Below, piece by piece: positions 36,370-48,714 of a stretch of DNA of 64,000 nucleotides. Source of the DNA: Pteria penguin (lineage: Eukaryota; Mollusca; Bivalvia; Pterioida; Pteriidae). Where the stretch lies: positions 28,166,349-28,230,348 of the forward strand of contig CM068586.1 of NCBI GenBank assembly GCA_035048485.1, given 5' to 3'. The position numbers and the translations under genes are program-made. How positions within the stretch are numbered: position 1 is the first letter of the stretch; every line of letters starts with the position of its first letter. A model generated the notes under the pieces. That model ran no database searches. It was given only the letters and a program-made list of their open reading frames with translations, and had not been told where the DNA came from.

Positions 36370-36930
36370 TATCACATTTTGATGCAAACGTACGGAGCGC
36401 AAGAACCGGATTCTATTGTATCTTTTATTTCGAGTTCTGTGGGGTATGTTGAGTGTACATATGTATCAAATTGTTTATTATTCAAAGATAATACATCATC
36501 AATATATCTGAATGTAAAATTAAATTTCATTGGGATTTTTATATTTCGACTTAAATGATCTTGAATAAAATCAGCTTTGTATGAGTATATGTGTATTGTC
36601 TATGGGAAATCCAACCATATATTTAATTTACTCTTCAATGTATTTGAATTTCGATGACTGTCTTTTTCACAAAATATGTCTTGATAACACAAAACTAAGT
36701 ACTTGTATCTTCTAGAATCTTTCTTTACTATAAAACACTTATCAATAAGTTTAAATAGTCTGTTTTTGATTTGTCATGAGGGATAGTTGTGTAGTGTCAA
36801 AAGCACGTAAGACTTGATGAATTTAACAATAAATAAATTATGAGATTTCAATTTATATAGAGGTCTTTTGAGTTTTTCATTATCCAAAACTGATTCACAC
36901 CAAATGCTGAATAAATCGCGTTAATGCGGG
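36370..36930 (-). pseudogene. P2-type reverse transcriptase relic with intact YIDD
   Basis: The minus strand shows, in several frames, KIKNRLFKLIDK, RYKYLVL, YSYKADFIQDHL, MKFNFTFRYIDDVLSLNNKQ, then YVHSTYPTELEIKD. The catalytic YIDD is kept, but the GIPMG region is deleted and frameshifts and a stop are present. It cannot encode active enzyme. Confidence 0.7.
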
Positions 36931-37249
36931 TTTTCGGTTGTGTTAACGTCAAGGGCGCACATCTGCCTCGTCGGCGATTCCTGCCTCGTGTACTTAACTA
37001 TGCATGTATGCTTGTAACCGCAAGTAGTGGCCCTATATAAATGATATGTTGCCTAAACTTGTAATTTTGATAAACAGAATGGCCGGCACCATTCTACGTA
37101 TTTCGGCATTAAGTGAAGCAAATATCTGACATATACAAACATTAAGCAAATGATCGGCAATTATAACTTACACCTGATCTGTCGTCTGAAGGCTCTACAC
37201 AATTTTTTTCCAAACCCGTGTCAAATAAGGGCGGTTTGTTTGTATGTAG

Positions 37250-37316
37250 TCTGAATCATCCACACGTTTGCGTAATTGCATCTCGGTAGAAGAATCAAAC
37301 ATGTGGATGATTCAGA
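37250..37316. ncRNA. Strong hairpin, 21-bp stem with 25-nt loop
   Basis: The arms at 37250-37270 (TCTGAATCATCCACACGTTT then G) and 37296-37316 are complementary except for one position, which forms G-U in one RNA strand. The loop is 37271-37295. Size is within the range of small-RNA precursor hairpins, but an inverted-repeat remnant is equally possible. There is no expression evidence. Confidence 0.35.
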
Positions 37317-37439
37317 TCAACGTAAGAGCTTTAAACAGAATGTATTCTGCATATCCGTAGTGATTTTTTCTCAAGAAGTTTATTCTTTCTTTTCTTTCAA
37401 CGAAATGTTGTAATGGGATAACAGTTTGTGTATGATGTG

Positions 37440-37658
37440 AGATTCTCACCTTGCGAGGTTCGGGGTCTCGGTTTCCTGTCTTAAGGATGAGAGGGTAAAA
37501 ATCAAAGTCCCTTGTGTGGTCAGCGTGTCGCGTAAAATATCATTCACTGATACACGTGGATCCGTTGAACAGGTATAAAATTTTTAATGCAATGCATCAG
37601 ACAGATGCTATCAAATTATAAGTGAAATAATCTTTAAGTGATATAATATAATAATCAA
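37440..37658 (+). mobile_element. tRNA-derived SINE, family B, copy 4 (5' truncated)
   Basis: It starts near the B-box (GCGAGGTTCGGGGTCTCGG) and follows the family B body (ATGAGAGGGTAAAA, GCAATGCATCAGACAGATG) to an AATCAATCAATTAATAA tail. It is substantially diverged. Confidence 0.7.
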
Positions 37659-39369
37659 TCAATTAATAAACAAAATGGAGATATATCAATATTAGTTATC
37701 AAATATACAATGCATAAACAGAAGATCTAACTAGCAAAGAGTATCCTAGACAAACAAGGTAACTGAATTGACTAACTTTCATGTACCCAAGAATTAAAAA
37801 AGAAAATTTATCAAAAAACGATAGTGCAATGTATATAAAACCAGTTTACAAATTGTAGCACATGTAGACTTAGGCCCACATTACGTCTATCTTGACGCGT
37901 AATTACACGTGATTCTCCTTCATAAACACGTGATATGCCTTTGAAATTATTTCCACTGTCATGTCCCGGTGATATCAAATTTCTAATTAGTTTTCTTATA
38001 TTTACCTGAAAGGACATGTTTACCTGACACACTTTCGAGTTTAAAGATCGTCGGACTTATATCTTGAAAGCCCTGTGCACTTATATCGATACTTTTTCCT
38101 ACATGAAGGTGTGTGTATATAACGATAGTATTGAAAATAACAATTAAATTAATAAATGCTTAATAATAAAATACTGCGAGGTACATTTATGTAATAAGGT
38201 GGTCGATACATCCAACGCAGTAGTTCGAAAAACATAAAAAAAAATTCATACAATATCTAATAATATGGAAAACAAAATAGAAAAATACCCACAGAAGTAC
38301 CGTAAAAATCACCGAGAAGAATAAACATCTCCTGCTACTAGCATCATCAGCTGACAAAAACTGGAACTCATTGTATCCTAACCTCAACAATAAATGCTTA
38401 AAACACGAAAATAAGCCAACTCGAGATGATGGACAATTGTTTAGTTCACTTTCTACGAATAATGGAGGAGGATAAATAGCACGTAGTGCATGTCTTCTTT
38501 TAAATAATTTGATCTGGCGTTAGTCCATTCTCAAAAAGTAAAATATCAACTCTAGATTTGAAAAAATTAACAGCAGAATTAACACCATATTAACTAACAA
38601 CTTCTTTTTAACCCGAACAATGTGATTTCAGAATGATCGGATTTATTGGCAAACGCATGCAAGAATTTTTTCATGTTTTTTTTTTTTGGTACCTCTTAAG
38701 ACATACTGCAGTCGAGCTCCTTCAGAAGGAGGTCAGATGATTTTACTTCTTATGTAATGATATCGAATACCAGCCAAGTAAAGGGAGTCATTTTTGAGAG
38801 GTAGAGCTGACTAATAATGAGTAACAAAGTAAGTGAACACATCTTCAGAAAATTTGCATATTATATTTGGTACATGGCTGGAAACGTAAGAAAGCACTGT
38901 AAAGCCGACTTGTATGCACGTTGAGTAGTAGGACTGAGAGAAGTTTCCCACAATTGATCTACTCATTGAGTCATAGTTCATTATTAGAGCTGAATAATGA
39001 ACACAGGGTGTTGGGTCTTGACCCGCTCCTGTTGCTAGCTTGCGGAATCGGTTCATCTGATATCGAGATATAGTGTAACGTGCAATGTCTATTGACAATA
39101 AATGTACAAGTATTTTCTCAATCTAAGACTGAGCTTCTTGTTCAAAACTTGATTAGTGGGAACCCCCAGATAAAGTTGCTAGGATAGCGAGCTAAACTAA
39201 AAACAATGATTATTACAAAATAAGTTCTTATTATTAATCACCAAAATCACTACTGTCACCACTGAATCATACTAAATGAAATACAAATGATCATCTTCCT
39301 ATTTGGGCTTAAAAATTATTTACCAATACAGCTACAAATGTATAGATCACAAAGTTCTAATTAAATATT
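37659..39369. other. No gene seen
   Basis: AT-rich DNA. The 95-codon frame at 38811-39098 has no recognisable domain. Confidence 0.5.
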
Positions 39370-39600
39370 ATGAGCGCCTCACTTGATTCAATTCCAGACT
39401 GGCTCCCTTTGGATTAAGTCCAGTCAATCTCACCCCCCTCATTAACTTGGCTCACTTTGATTCACTCCCAGACTGGCTCATTTGAGCTCATTTACTCGAC
39501 TCACTTTGGCTCAGTTTCAGATTGGCTTAATTGAGCTCATCAACTTGGCTCACGTCCAGTTTGGATCGCTTGAGCTCATCAACTTGGCTCACTAGTATAT
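39370..39600 (+). repeat. Degenerate tandem repeat with ACTTGGCTCAC motif
   Basis: The phrases CTTGGCTCACTTTGA, CAGACTGGCT and GAGCTCATCAACTTGGCTCA recur about four times at spacings near 50-65 bases. Confidence 0.7.
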
Positions 39601-41019
39601 GTAGCAGTAGATCGTTTAAGACGCACTTGACAGGGAATAAGGGAAGATTACTGAGTGTCAGAACATAGCGTTCTTAATATGTAATTGATTATAGCTATGG
39701 TTGGAAAGACTTATTCAGTTACGTCTTTATTGATATTTATGTTTAAGAGTTAAAATGAAATAAAGGATAATCACTTTATATTCCTCGCTTCCTTATATAC
39801 TTTTGTGAACTAATTTGATTGGCTAATTCAGACTTAGGTTAATATGAACGAGCATTTCAATCCACTTCGTGTGTCACTTAGATAATTCGAATTATCTCTG
39901 ATATTTCACAAAATATTATACTGCTGTTCATATGCGTAATATGTACAATGGCATTGTAGAAAATACAGATCTACTCACTTAATTAAGTATTGATACTTAA
40001 CAAATCTCTTTAACTTTGTTGAATACGCCAATACAATATCTTCACACGTCTTTACACCATACAAATAATATCTGAGTGTAACATTATCGTCTTTCTGCAT
40101 TAGAGTATATACTTTCTGGGATATATTAAGTTTGCACAGTAAAATTATGTGTAGCATAATGAAAAGTTAATCTACGCATATGTTTTGTTTTGATCCGCCT
40201 TTTCTTCGTCGCTTGGTTATAACAGAGGAATGAAATACTTTTCCTCTGCTACTTACTGCTGCCATAACATTAGGTAAATTTCAGGATAGGCCATATATGT
40301 TTGCTCTGTGATTGTGGCATCTGGGAACGTTCCTTGAACCCAATAAGTTTTTTTTTTAATATTCCTTCAAACGCCGTCGTTGTGGCATCTGTGAACAGCT
40401 GGATGTCTGCGGCTTTTGTCACAAAACCATCCAAGAATAATGATACACCATTCTAACCTTTAAGAAACGAAATTGCTAAAATCTGAGAGGCAATACAATA
40501 CAATCATTTTTCCAAATTAAAAGTACAAAATTCTGATACCCTACAACGAACTACACGCTTGGAATACATAATATTATCCTTATACTTTACTGTAAACAAA
40601 TACACATCATTTTACACATAAGTTTGTTGACACATATTTTGGAATGTTCGAATGAATAACAGAGAATGATATTGAGTGAAAACTAAATCTTCAAAGTAAA
40701 ATACGAAAGTAACGAAATTAACACAAAATATTCAATTTACAATTCCAAAGAGCGGGTACATACTGATTAATGTTTTTATAAAGTATGATACTCATTGAAA
40801 TTACAAATAGCCGGCGAATGAAGCGATTTTGAATTAAAAGCGGAGAGAGAGGAGGTGTAATATGTAATAATGTAACTACACATCCATGACAACGAGAATA
40901 TCTCCGATATTGACATGAAAAATATCCAACTTAAGGATGTGTGTAAGAGAGGGAGGGGGTTGTTTCCGACTGTCGATGCCCTTTTCCCTGAAATACAATT
41001 CAGAGTTATAACTTATTCG
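39601..41019. other. No gene seen
   Basis: A short duplicated phrase TTGTGGCATCTG occurs at 40314 and 40380. No coding support. Confidence 0.5.
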
Positions 41020-41097
41020 TTTGTTTTTGTTTTTGTTTTTGTTTTTTTTTTTTTGTTTGTTTGTTTGTTTGGTTTTTTTTTTTTTTGTTTTTTTTTT

Positions 41098-41136
<39 letters not shown>

Positions 41137-41170
41137 TGTTTTTTTTTTTTTTTTTTTGTTTTGTTTTTTT
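41020..41170. repeat. Poly-T/TTTG-rich low-complexity tract
   Basis: About 150 bases of T runs broken by single G, A or C. Frames over it (poly-F, poly-K) are artefacts. Confidence 0.95.
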
Positions 41171-41226
41171 GAGTGGGGGAGTATTTTGACATCCAGCAAC
41201 AACCCTCTCAACATGCAAGTCCACAC

Positions 41227-42139
<913 letters not shown>

Positions 42140-42190
42140 TGAAATTGACCGTCCTTAGTCGGTGCCTCAACCGCATTACCATTGAAAGTA
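42140..42190 (+). mobile_element. Short P2 module 3 fragment
   Basis: GAAATTGACCGTCCTTAGTC and GGTGCCTCAACCGC match the core at 44995-45035. A similar scrap with ATTGACCGTCCTAAGTCAGT is at 16735. Confidence 0.5.
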
Positions 42191-42339
42191 TTTTGTGTTG
42201 TCTTTTTGTGTCTTGTGTGTGTGTGGGTTTTTTTTTATTTTTTTTTTTTTCTTTTTATATAGAATATGTCTCAATGACTAAAGATTCCATATGATCAGAG
42301 CGTCGTGTTGACCATAGACCTTCTTCAGTCTAATGTATC

Positions 42340-42900
42340 CCGGGCGGAGCAGTTTATCTAAAGGACGCATGGTCCGTCAAGTCATCGCAATTTGAACTCG
42401 CTCTGGCACAACGTATTATCTTATTTATGAATGCGCCATAAGTAGAATATATCTACTCATAAAGGGAAAGTATGTTATGCTAAAATAGAAATCGTCACGT
42501 TTGTCATAGAATGAGGTGTTCAGATGAAGAACAACGTCATCAGATATCATGATATACAGATATGTAGTAAAGTTATTCTTTTCTTTAACTTCCAGGTCAT
42601 ATGAATAGGATTATTGATTAAAAGTAGGTCATCTACATAAACCGAGATAGAGAGAGAGGAAGGATTGACTGCGATTCTTTAGCATAACGTATGAGTAAAG
42701 AAATAGGTCTGCCAGTAGTGAGGCATTTGATATATATTGGAATGCTAACAATTTATCGAAAAACCTTTCCTTAAAAATTGCATCGATCAGAATCAGTTTA
42801 ATTTCTTAATGACATCTATTTCATTGTGCATATTTTGAGAATCAGATTTATCCACGACAAATAACGTTTTATTATGATTCCCAAAAATAGGTGGCGGTGT
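42340..42900 (-). pseudogene. P2-type reverse transcriptase relic with intact YVDD
   Basis: The minus strand retains VYVDDLLLINNP with the catalytic Asp pair, and downstream the KRDDFDF-like and flank segments. Upstream it keeps the FEKLL/HNKT trace, but the GIPMG box has decayed (reads SIPIY). Multiple frameshifts. Confidence 0.65.
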
Positions 42901-43464
42901 TTATAGTGAAAGCAGTTTTAGTGTATTAGTGTGTCGCTCATTTATTATTGACGAGGGATCGTTGTGAATATGTCTAAAATGAAAATAATTGATGCAGTGG
43001 GTATTTTATTGAAACTTGTGAAGTTAGATCTTACGTTAATCTGTTTTGTTGTATATGTATCTATTTATATCTACTTACGTAGCTAATTCAAGGGTTGTCT
43101 TCAGTTAATTATTTTCAGTTTTGATTAAAGTTTATATAACTTCACTATTATCTTATAATGATATTGGTTGCGGTCAATAAATTATCGAGCGGGGCTTTTT
43201 TTTTTACGTTTGTTGTCTTATTAATAGTGTTCTGTGCTCATTTAACCATATTGTACAGTCGATTCAAACATCAGAAGAACCAACTTCTTGCATCTTGCAC
43301 TTCAGTCATTTGATGTTTATTTTAGACGCTGTGACCTGGACTGTAGGAATAATTCTCATTGGTGGAAAAGATACGACAAAAGGAAGTTGACATCATATTG
43401 TCCTAGATAATACATCTTTGCAGATGCAAACGTACAAAATACGAACGTAACTGGTGCCACATGA
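42901..43464. other. No gene seen
   Basis: AT-rich DNA between the P2 RT relic and the gypsy-like relic. Confidence 0.45.
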
Positions 43465-43545
43465 CTATGGAACTCACAACAATGTACCACAGTGGACATT
43501 CACGGACCCCTAAAATTCAGAGGTGAGAAGACTTAATTGGAATCA
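43465..43545 (-). repeat. Flank variant shared with 56858-56945
   Basis: CACATGACTATGGAACTCAC and ATTCACGGACCCCTAAAATT match the second site with few changes. It lies just left of the gag relic. Confidence 0.65.
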
Positions 43546-43894
43546 CTGGGCATCAAATGCGGGAAATACAAATATGCAATTGGTAAGGCACATATTAGAT
43601 GGGAGATAAAACTTATAAAGGTGAAACCCAAAATTTTATGAATGGGTCAATGGTATTGAAAGAAATGCCACATTACATAATTTAGATTACCCCGAAGTAT
43701 TAATGCGAACATTTCAAAGCACAAATAATATGTTATATGTGGGATAGTTTAAGACCGAGTTAGCTGTTAGATATGCTGAAGTCAGTGACAAACAACAAAC
43801 TCAGCTCTTACTCAGAAATCTAACCAACAGGAAAATGAAAAATGAGTTGATGTTCTTTGGAGACCGAATAATGGAGCTGTTAAATAAGACTTTT

Positions 43895-44072
43895 GCGACG
43901 GGTGTTTCATGCAATTAGGGGACACTTACCCTCCCGGACACCTGGTCTCACCTAGATTTCATTGGGGTTTGCATTTGTCTGAATATAACACTATACACGA
44001 TATTGTCCCCTTTGTTCCATGGACTATGAGATGTGGTTTACCCCTCGGTACTTCTTCGTTTTTTTTCACTTG
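43895..44072 (+). mobile_element. P2 3' flank fragment inserted in the gag relic
   Basis: It starts at ACTTTTGCGACGGGTGTTTC directly after the gag frame and contains CGGACACCTGGTCTCACCTA and CATGGACTATGAGATGTGGT. It ends at CGGTACTTCTTCGTTTTTTT. Confidence 0.8.
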
Positions 44073-44204
44073 AGGTCTTAATGAAGCTGGGACTCGAGAA
44101 ACATAAGTGTACGTTTTTACTGATAGATATCTTTATTATTTTTCAAAGATACATGTCTTGAGACCCAGTAGAATTGCAGCAATCAATGATTTTTGCGATG
44201 CCAA

Positions 44205-44262
44205 AAAAATAATAATAATAATAATAATAAAATAAATGAATAAATAAATAAATAAATAAAAT
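44205..44262. repeat. (AAT)n/(AAAT)n microsatellite
   Basis: AAT repeats pass into AAAT repeats. Confidence 0.9.
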
Positions 44263-44839
44263 ATATTCCCTCAGAGGGTCAGTATGTAGACCGGTAATAT
44301 GAACTTCAGTAATGAAACTTTGCTACATCGAACCAAGCTCTAATCCCTATGCAAATTGGTCATTTTTTACCTCGATGTAGATCAACTTTATGGCGCGAGC
44401 CGTGTAGAAGTAACAATAACACCGTGAATTATCGCAGTAGGTATAGAATACATGAAGTGACATCTTCAAACCAAAGAGACTGCAGATCCCGGATCCCCTA
44501 TGCAGAAAGCATATGCTATTTCTGGAATAAGGAAGGTTACTGAAAGCGAGATTGCATGGATTATCAAGGGGTCATGGAAACGAGTAGAGGCATCCCCCGA
44601 TGAGACCAACGAGAGGAGGTGCAATAAAGTCATGAGAAAAGGGTAAAAAACATTTTATATATCTTGCAGGAAATCCAAATTCATGGAAAGCAATTAGATC
44701 TCTACTTGATACGGGTGTAGAGGTTTCATTAATTTATATGCCTGTTTATGGAGGAAATTAGGACTCCTTAAATTGCTAAAATGTAGAATTACACTTCAAT
44801 CTATAAATAGTGTGTGTAATAAAAATTTTTATGACATTT

Positions 44840-45160
44840 CTTCTTGAGAAACTGGTTGGTCGTTTTTCTCGATTTGGAGGATTATTTATAGATTTTTAAA
44901 TATGTGTCCTTTGATTGTGCTGCTTTTACGGTAAGTTGGAACTTGGGCGCCGGTAAACCGGTCAACCACACCAATTGAGTTAGGTTTGTTACGTCAATTG
45001 ACCGTCCTAAGTCGATATAACCGCAGCAGAATAAAATGTTTTTGTAATGTCGTTTTTCCTGTATATTCTACTATTATCATGTTTTGTGTGCATGTCCTTG
45101 GCGATTTGTGTCATGCAACTTTGTCAGATGTCTTCTCGTTTATATTATATACTACATAAA
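44840..45160 (+). mobile_element. P2 retroelement, module 3
   Basis: In order it has GTGTCCTTTGATTGTGCTGC, GGGCGCCGGTAAACCGGTCA, TTGACCGTCCTAAGTCGATA, ATCATGTTTTGTGTGCATGT and CCTTGGCGATTTGTGTCATG. The inverted copy at 47080-47345 has the same order. Confidence 0.75.
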
Positions 45161-45339
45161 TTTACACTACTTTTGACAACAATATTCAAATTCTGATATA
45201 AATTTTGATTGAGCCAGCCGTAAAAAGAAGTTTTAAAAGGAATTTATGTACATTTATTCGTGCAATATAATTAAAGGTAAGTTTAATTTTAAATTTGTGT
45301 ATTCATACAAAATGTAGTGAGAGTGAGAACAGATTAATG

Positions 45340-45760
45340 TTTGTCAATCACTTATCATTCATTGTTACCAACCTCCATTTTCTGAGTAGCAACATACCTT
45401 CCTCTCCCGTACATGTATATGGCGTCTTCATTTCACAAGTTATACGCTATGCCAGGGCATCCTCTAAATACGAAACTTTCGTCCTGAGAGCGAGGCTTCC
45501 TGCCACAAAACCACTCTCACAAGGATATATTGAACAATATTTGAAATGGTCACTGAGGAAGTTCTATGGTCGATATAGGGATCTAGTGCAATTTCAGATT
45601 ATCTTTCAAGAATGTTAACCGATATTTCGGGACCTGACCATACAAGCTAAACATCTTAACCTTTTGACTGTGCTTGATTTGACATAATACGAATGTATAC
45701 AGACATTTGTTCACGTGTATTCCTGAGACGAGTCTAATCTTGATTCTTTCATCAGGCCAT
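45340..45760 (+). pseudogene. P2 reverse transcriptase C-terminal relic
   Basis: An open frame reads FLSSNIPSSP, then YGVFISQVIRYARASSKYET and SLRKFYGRYRDLV to a stop at 45616. Two extra codons interrupt SSPVYG. No catalytic box. The 3' flank GGACCTGACCATACAAGCTA follows, as after the RT at 55079-55400. It directly follows a module 3 copy. Confidence 0.75.
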
Positions 45761-45911
45761 CAAAGAAATATTAATATTTCTTACATCTAAACCTATTGTT
45801 AATCGAGTGTTCCTCGTGCTGGTGTAATGATGTAGCGCTCTTGGAGAAAGGAAATTGTTTAATGACATCAGTGTTTTGCAAACAGATTCAAACCTGGTAG
45901 TAACTGTTTCA

Positions 45912-46019
<108 letters not shown>

Positions 46020-46332
46020 TCATTTTACATTTTCCATTGAAAAGACAATCTTCTCTCAATCTCTTTAATTAACATGTCTATGGGCTAATCTCCACAATCA
46101 GCACTAAAGCAGCAGTCTAAGAGCACTATTTTAAAAATTTACAAATAGTTCGCCATTTACAGAGCACGGCCCATCCGGCTACTTCAGTTTAGTGTCACAA
46201 AACTATAGGATCTCATATAATTATGGTCATCCGAGTGCAACAATCAAGAAATGTTGTGTATCAGAATGTAAGAGAGCCCAATTTTTTGGTTTAACAAACA
46301 TTAACTATATCAAGTAAAGTGTGGATTGTAAC

Positions 46333-46536
46333 CTAAGTTACACATCCTAAATCTGTAACATAACTGCATAACAATCGACAATTTCTTCTTTTTTTGTGAC
46401 TTTTTCCGGTATGCTTTTCATGCTTGTGGTAACTTTTCACAGGTGTCACATTTCCTTTCTCTTTTGATCTCGAAACTATAGTTACCTGATTGGGCTTGTA
46501 CTTTTTATGAATATCTATTCGTTCAGGTTGTTCCAT
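46333..46536 (-). CDS. Unassigned lysine-rich ORF, 67 codons
   Basis: The frame starts inside a short P2 repeat fragment (46527-46570) and is rich in K and H (for example SYHKHEKHTGKSHKKRR). It includes a CAG/GTAACT donor-like site. I do not recognise it. Low-complexity composition and the repeat-derived ATG argue for chance. Confidence 0.13.
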   Translation of the reverse strand: MEQPERIDIHKKYKPNQVTIVSRSKEKGNVTPVKSYHKHEKHTGKSHKKRRNCRLLCSYVTDLGCVT

Positions 46537-46575
46537 GGACTATGAGATATGGTTTACCCTTCTGTACTTCTTCGT
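46527..46575 (+). mobile_element. P2 3' flank scrap
   Basis: CCATGGACTATGAGATATGG and TACTTCTTCGT, identical in part to 55752-55795. Confidence 0.75.
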
Positions 46576-47079
46576 GTAGATTCTTATATTGTATGTCCTC
46601 TTATTTGAGTTACGCTTTGATGTGATATATTCTCATGTTGGGGGGGGGGGGCTTTAAATCATTACATTATCAAAAATGCATTTCCGTGGGAACTTCTGCC
46701 ATACGGCGGAGTTCGATGCTATTTTCTTTCCCCTTTAATTCATCAATATTTTTATGGAATTTATGCCCGTATTCCTGGGAGTTAAGTGACTGGTGTGACA
46801 AATCGTCAACCACATATATCAGAATTTATGGGGTTTTTTTTCTGATATTTCCTTATTCTCCTTTTTGCTCTGTATGTTCGTGGTGGTGTTCGTCATGACG
46901 ACGTTCTTTCAATGAAGTAAGGTAGGATCCACGGTATAAGTGATTTGATTTAAAACATAAAATAAAAGTAATATTTGGTAAATATTAGAACATACATACT
47001 TTATAATTTTCTGATACTATTTATAATGTTTAGATAATTTCGGGAAACTAAGAAAATAAAGTCTTGTATCAACATCGTG

Positions 47080-47795
47080 GTCTGGGAGAGAAAGCAGAAG
47101 ACAAAGCTGTATGACAGAAATCGCCAAGGACATGCACACAAAACATGTTAATAGTAAAATATGCACGGAAATATGACATTGCAAAAGTTTTCGACTGTGC
47201 TGCGGGTACAAGCCGATTAGGACGGTCAATTGAACTAACAATCGTCACTCAGTTTGAGTGGTTAACCGGTTTACGGGCGCCCACATTCCCATTCACCGTA
47301 AAAGCAGCACAATCAAAGGACACACATTTCATATAGAGAACGAATATCAACAGGTTTCCTAAAAAGAGAGGTCATAATTCTTTATACACAAAACATTTGT
47401 AGAATAACATATTGTTATCAAAAATATGTAAGGCGACATCAAAATAAGTAAACCGTGCTGTGCTCGTCTGTTAGCGAGCTCAGATCTTTGATCAATAGGA
47501 GTCCCAACTAAAAGTCAGAGGAGACGAGGATCAGGACCTTCTCTCATCTAAAAAGGTTTGGACAAGGCACGTCATAGAGTCCCTATCGCCCTGTTAGTCT
47601 GTATTGGGTTGTAGAGCGACCTAATACAAGACATATGGTCTTAGCGATGATCTCGGGGTCATACTGTCGATGTCGAAGACGATTAATAATTTTAGAAGCA
47701 GCCGATATGAAATCATCAAAACCTTTGACCCTCCTTAGTTTGTACACTAGATCACCATAGAAATTGTGATGGGAAATTCCGCTGAATACATATTG
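47080..47795 (-). mobile_element. P2 retroelement, modules 2 and 3 contiguous
   Basis: On the minus strand it begins in the FSGISHHNFYGDLVYKLRRV segment, then RHRQYDPEIIAKTICLVLG, then a tail with stops. Module 3 follows (GGGCGCCCGTAAACCGGTTA, ATTGACCGTCCTAATCGG) and ends in the TCATACAGCTTTGTCTTC motif. This is the clearest copy showing the layout of the distal half of P2. The first part stays in one frame for about 55 codons. Confidence 0.75.
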
Positions 47796-48097
47796 TTAAA
47801 TAGTCACATATCCGAATTAAGATAAAATGTCTGAATAAGATCTGTAAAATTTGCCAAAAGTTTTTCGAAGTTTATGATATATATAACCTTTAGTAAGTAA
47901 TCTGAGAATCTTTTGCGTAAAACTCCAAAAACGTTAGTGCGGGCTCTAGCGAACAGAACGAATTGACTAATATAAATAGTCTGGGGACATCGCCATCTAG
48001 ATAAGGGGAATTTATAATAGGAAGTCACGTTTACCATATATAAGAAATTTTTATAAATGATATTTAGATTATTTTTTTTCCTGCTCTATTCTTTTCC

Positions 48098-48128
<31 letters not shown>

Positions 48129-48714
48129 GGTTATTTCAGAATTATTTTACTTTAATCATAACTCATATATTTAAGATATCAATGTTAAATGTTTCATGAT
48201 CTCAAAATCGTCAATATCGAGCATAAGTTCATAGTGTAATACCTCACGAAATATAAATTTATTTTTTATGTTGTGCATGTGAGAGTGTGCTTTGATTTTG
48301 GTATATTAAGATAATTGAAATACATGTACATTTAAGCCTTAATGTAAGATTTTCAACAATTGTTTATTTTATTGGACGTATCTAATTGTCACACAGTAAT
48401 TTATATCAGAGATATTAGACTAGATCTAAATCGTATATTGTCAGACGTTGTATTCTTTACAAGACTTAGGACTTTTTAACTTTTAATCAACACGAGACAG
48501 CTGCTTCTGCTATTCTCATCAAATGAATTGCCAGACAAATCAAATAATGATATTGTTATGTCGGCGATTAATACCTGAAAGTTAGAGAAGTTATCTCATA
48601 GTTAGATACGAGAACATGAATGTAATTTGTTGAAAACAAACAAGTGTTTTATAAATTAACAGAAAAATGTTTTGATTGCTTTGATTATTCCCTATTCTTG
48701 GAAAAAAGAATGGG
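47796..48714. other. No gene seen
   Basis: AT-rich with the poly-T run at 48101. Confidence 0.5.
48101..48128. repeat. Poly-T run
   Basis: 28-base homopolymer. Confidence 0.95.

Larger units (their letters stand above)
43740..44770 (+). pseudogene. Ty3/gypsy-like retrotransposon gag-protease relic, interrupted
   Basis: At 43752-43890 a 46-codon open run reads ELAVRYAEVSDKQQTQLLLR and on to DRIMELLNK, like a metazoan gypsy gag C-terminal region. After a P2 insertion (43895-44072) and AT-rich filler, 44490-44550 reads SICYFWNKEGY, stop, KRDC. The spacing is that of a CX2CX4HX4C zinc knuckle with the second C as W and the H as Y. At 44675-44755 another frame reads SLLDTGVEVSLIY, an aspartic protease DTG active-site motif, soon followed by a stop. 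RT, RNase H, integrase and LTRs are not seen. It is an old, non-functional relic. Confidence 0.6.
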
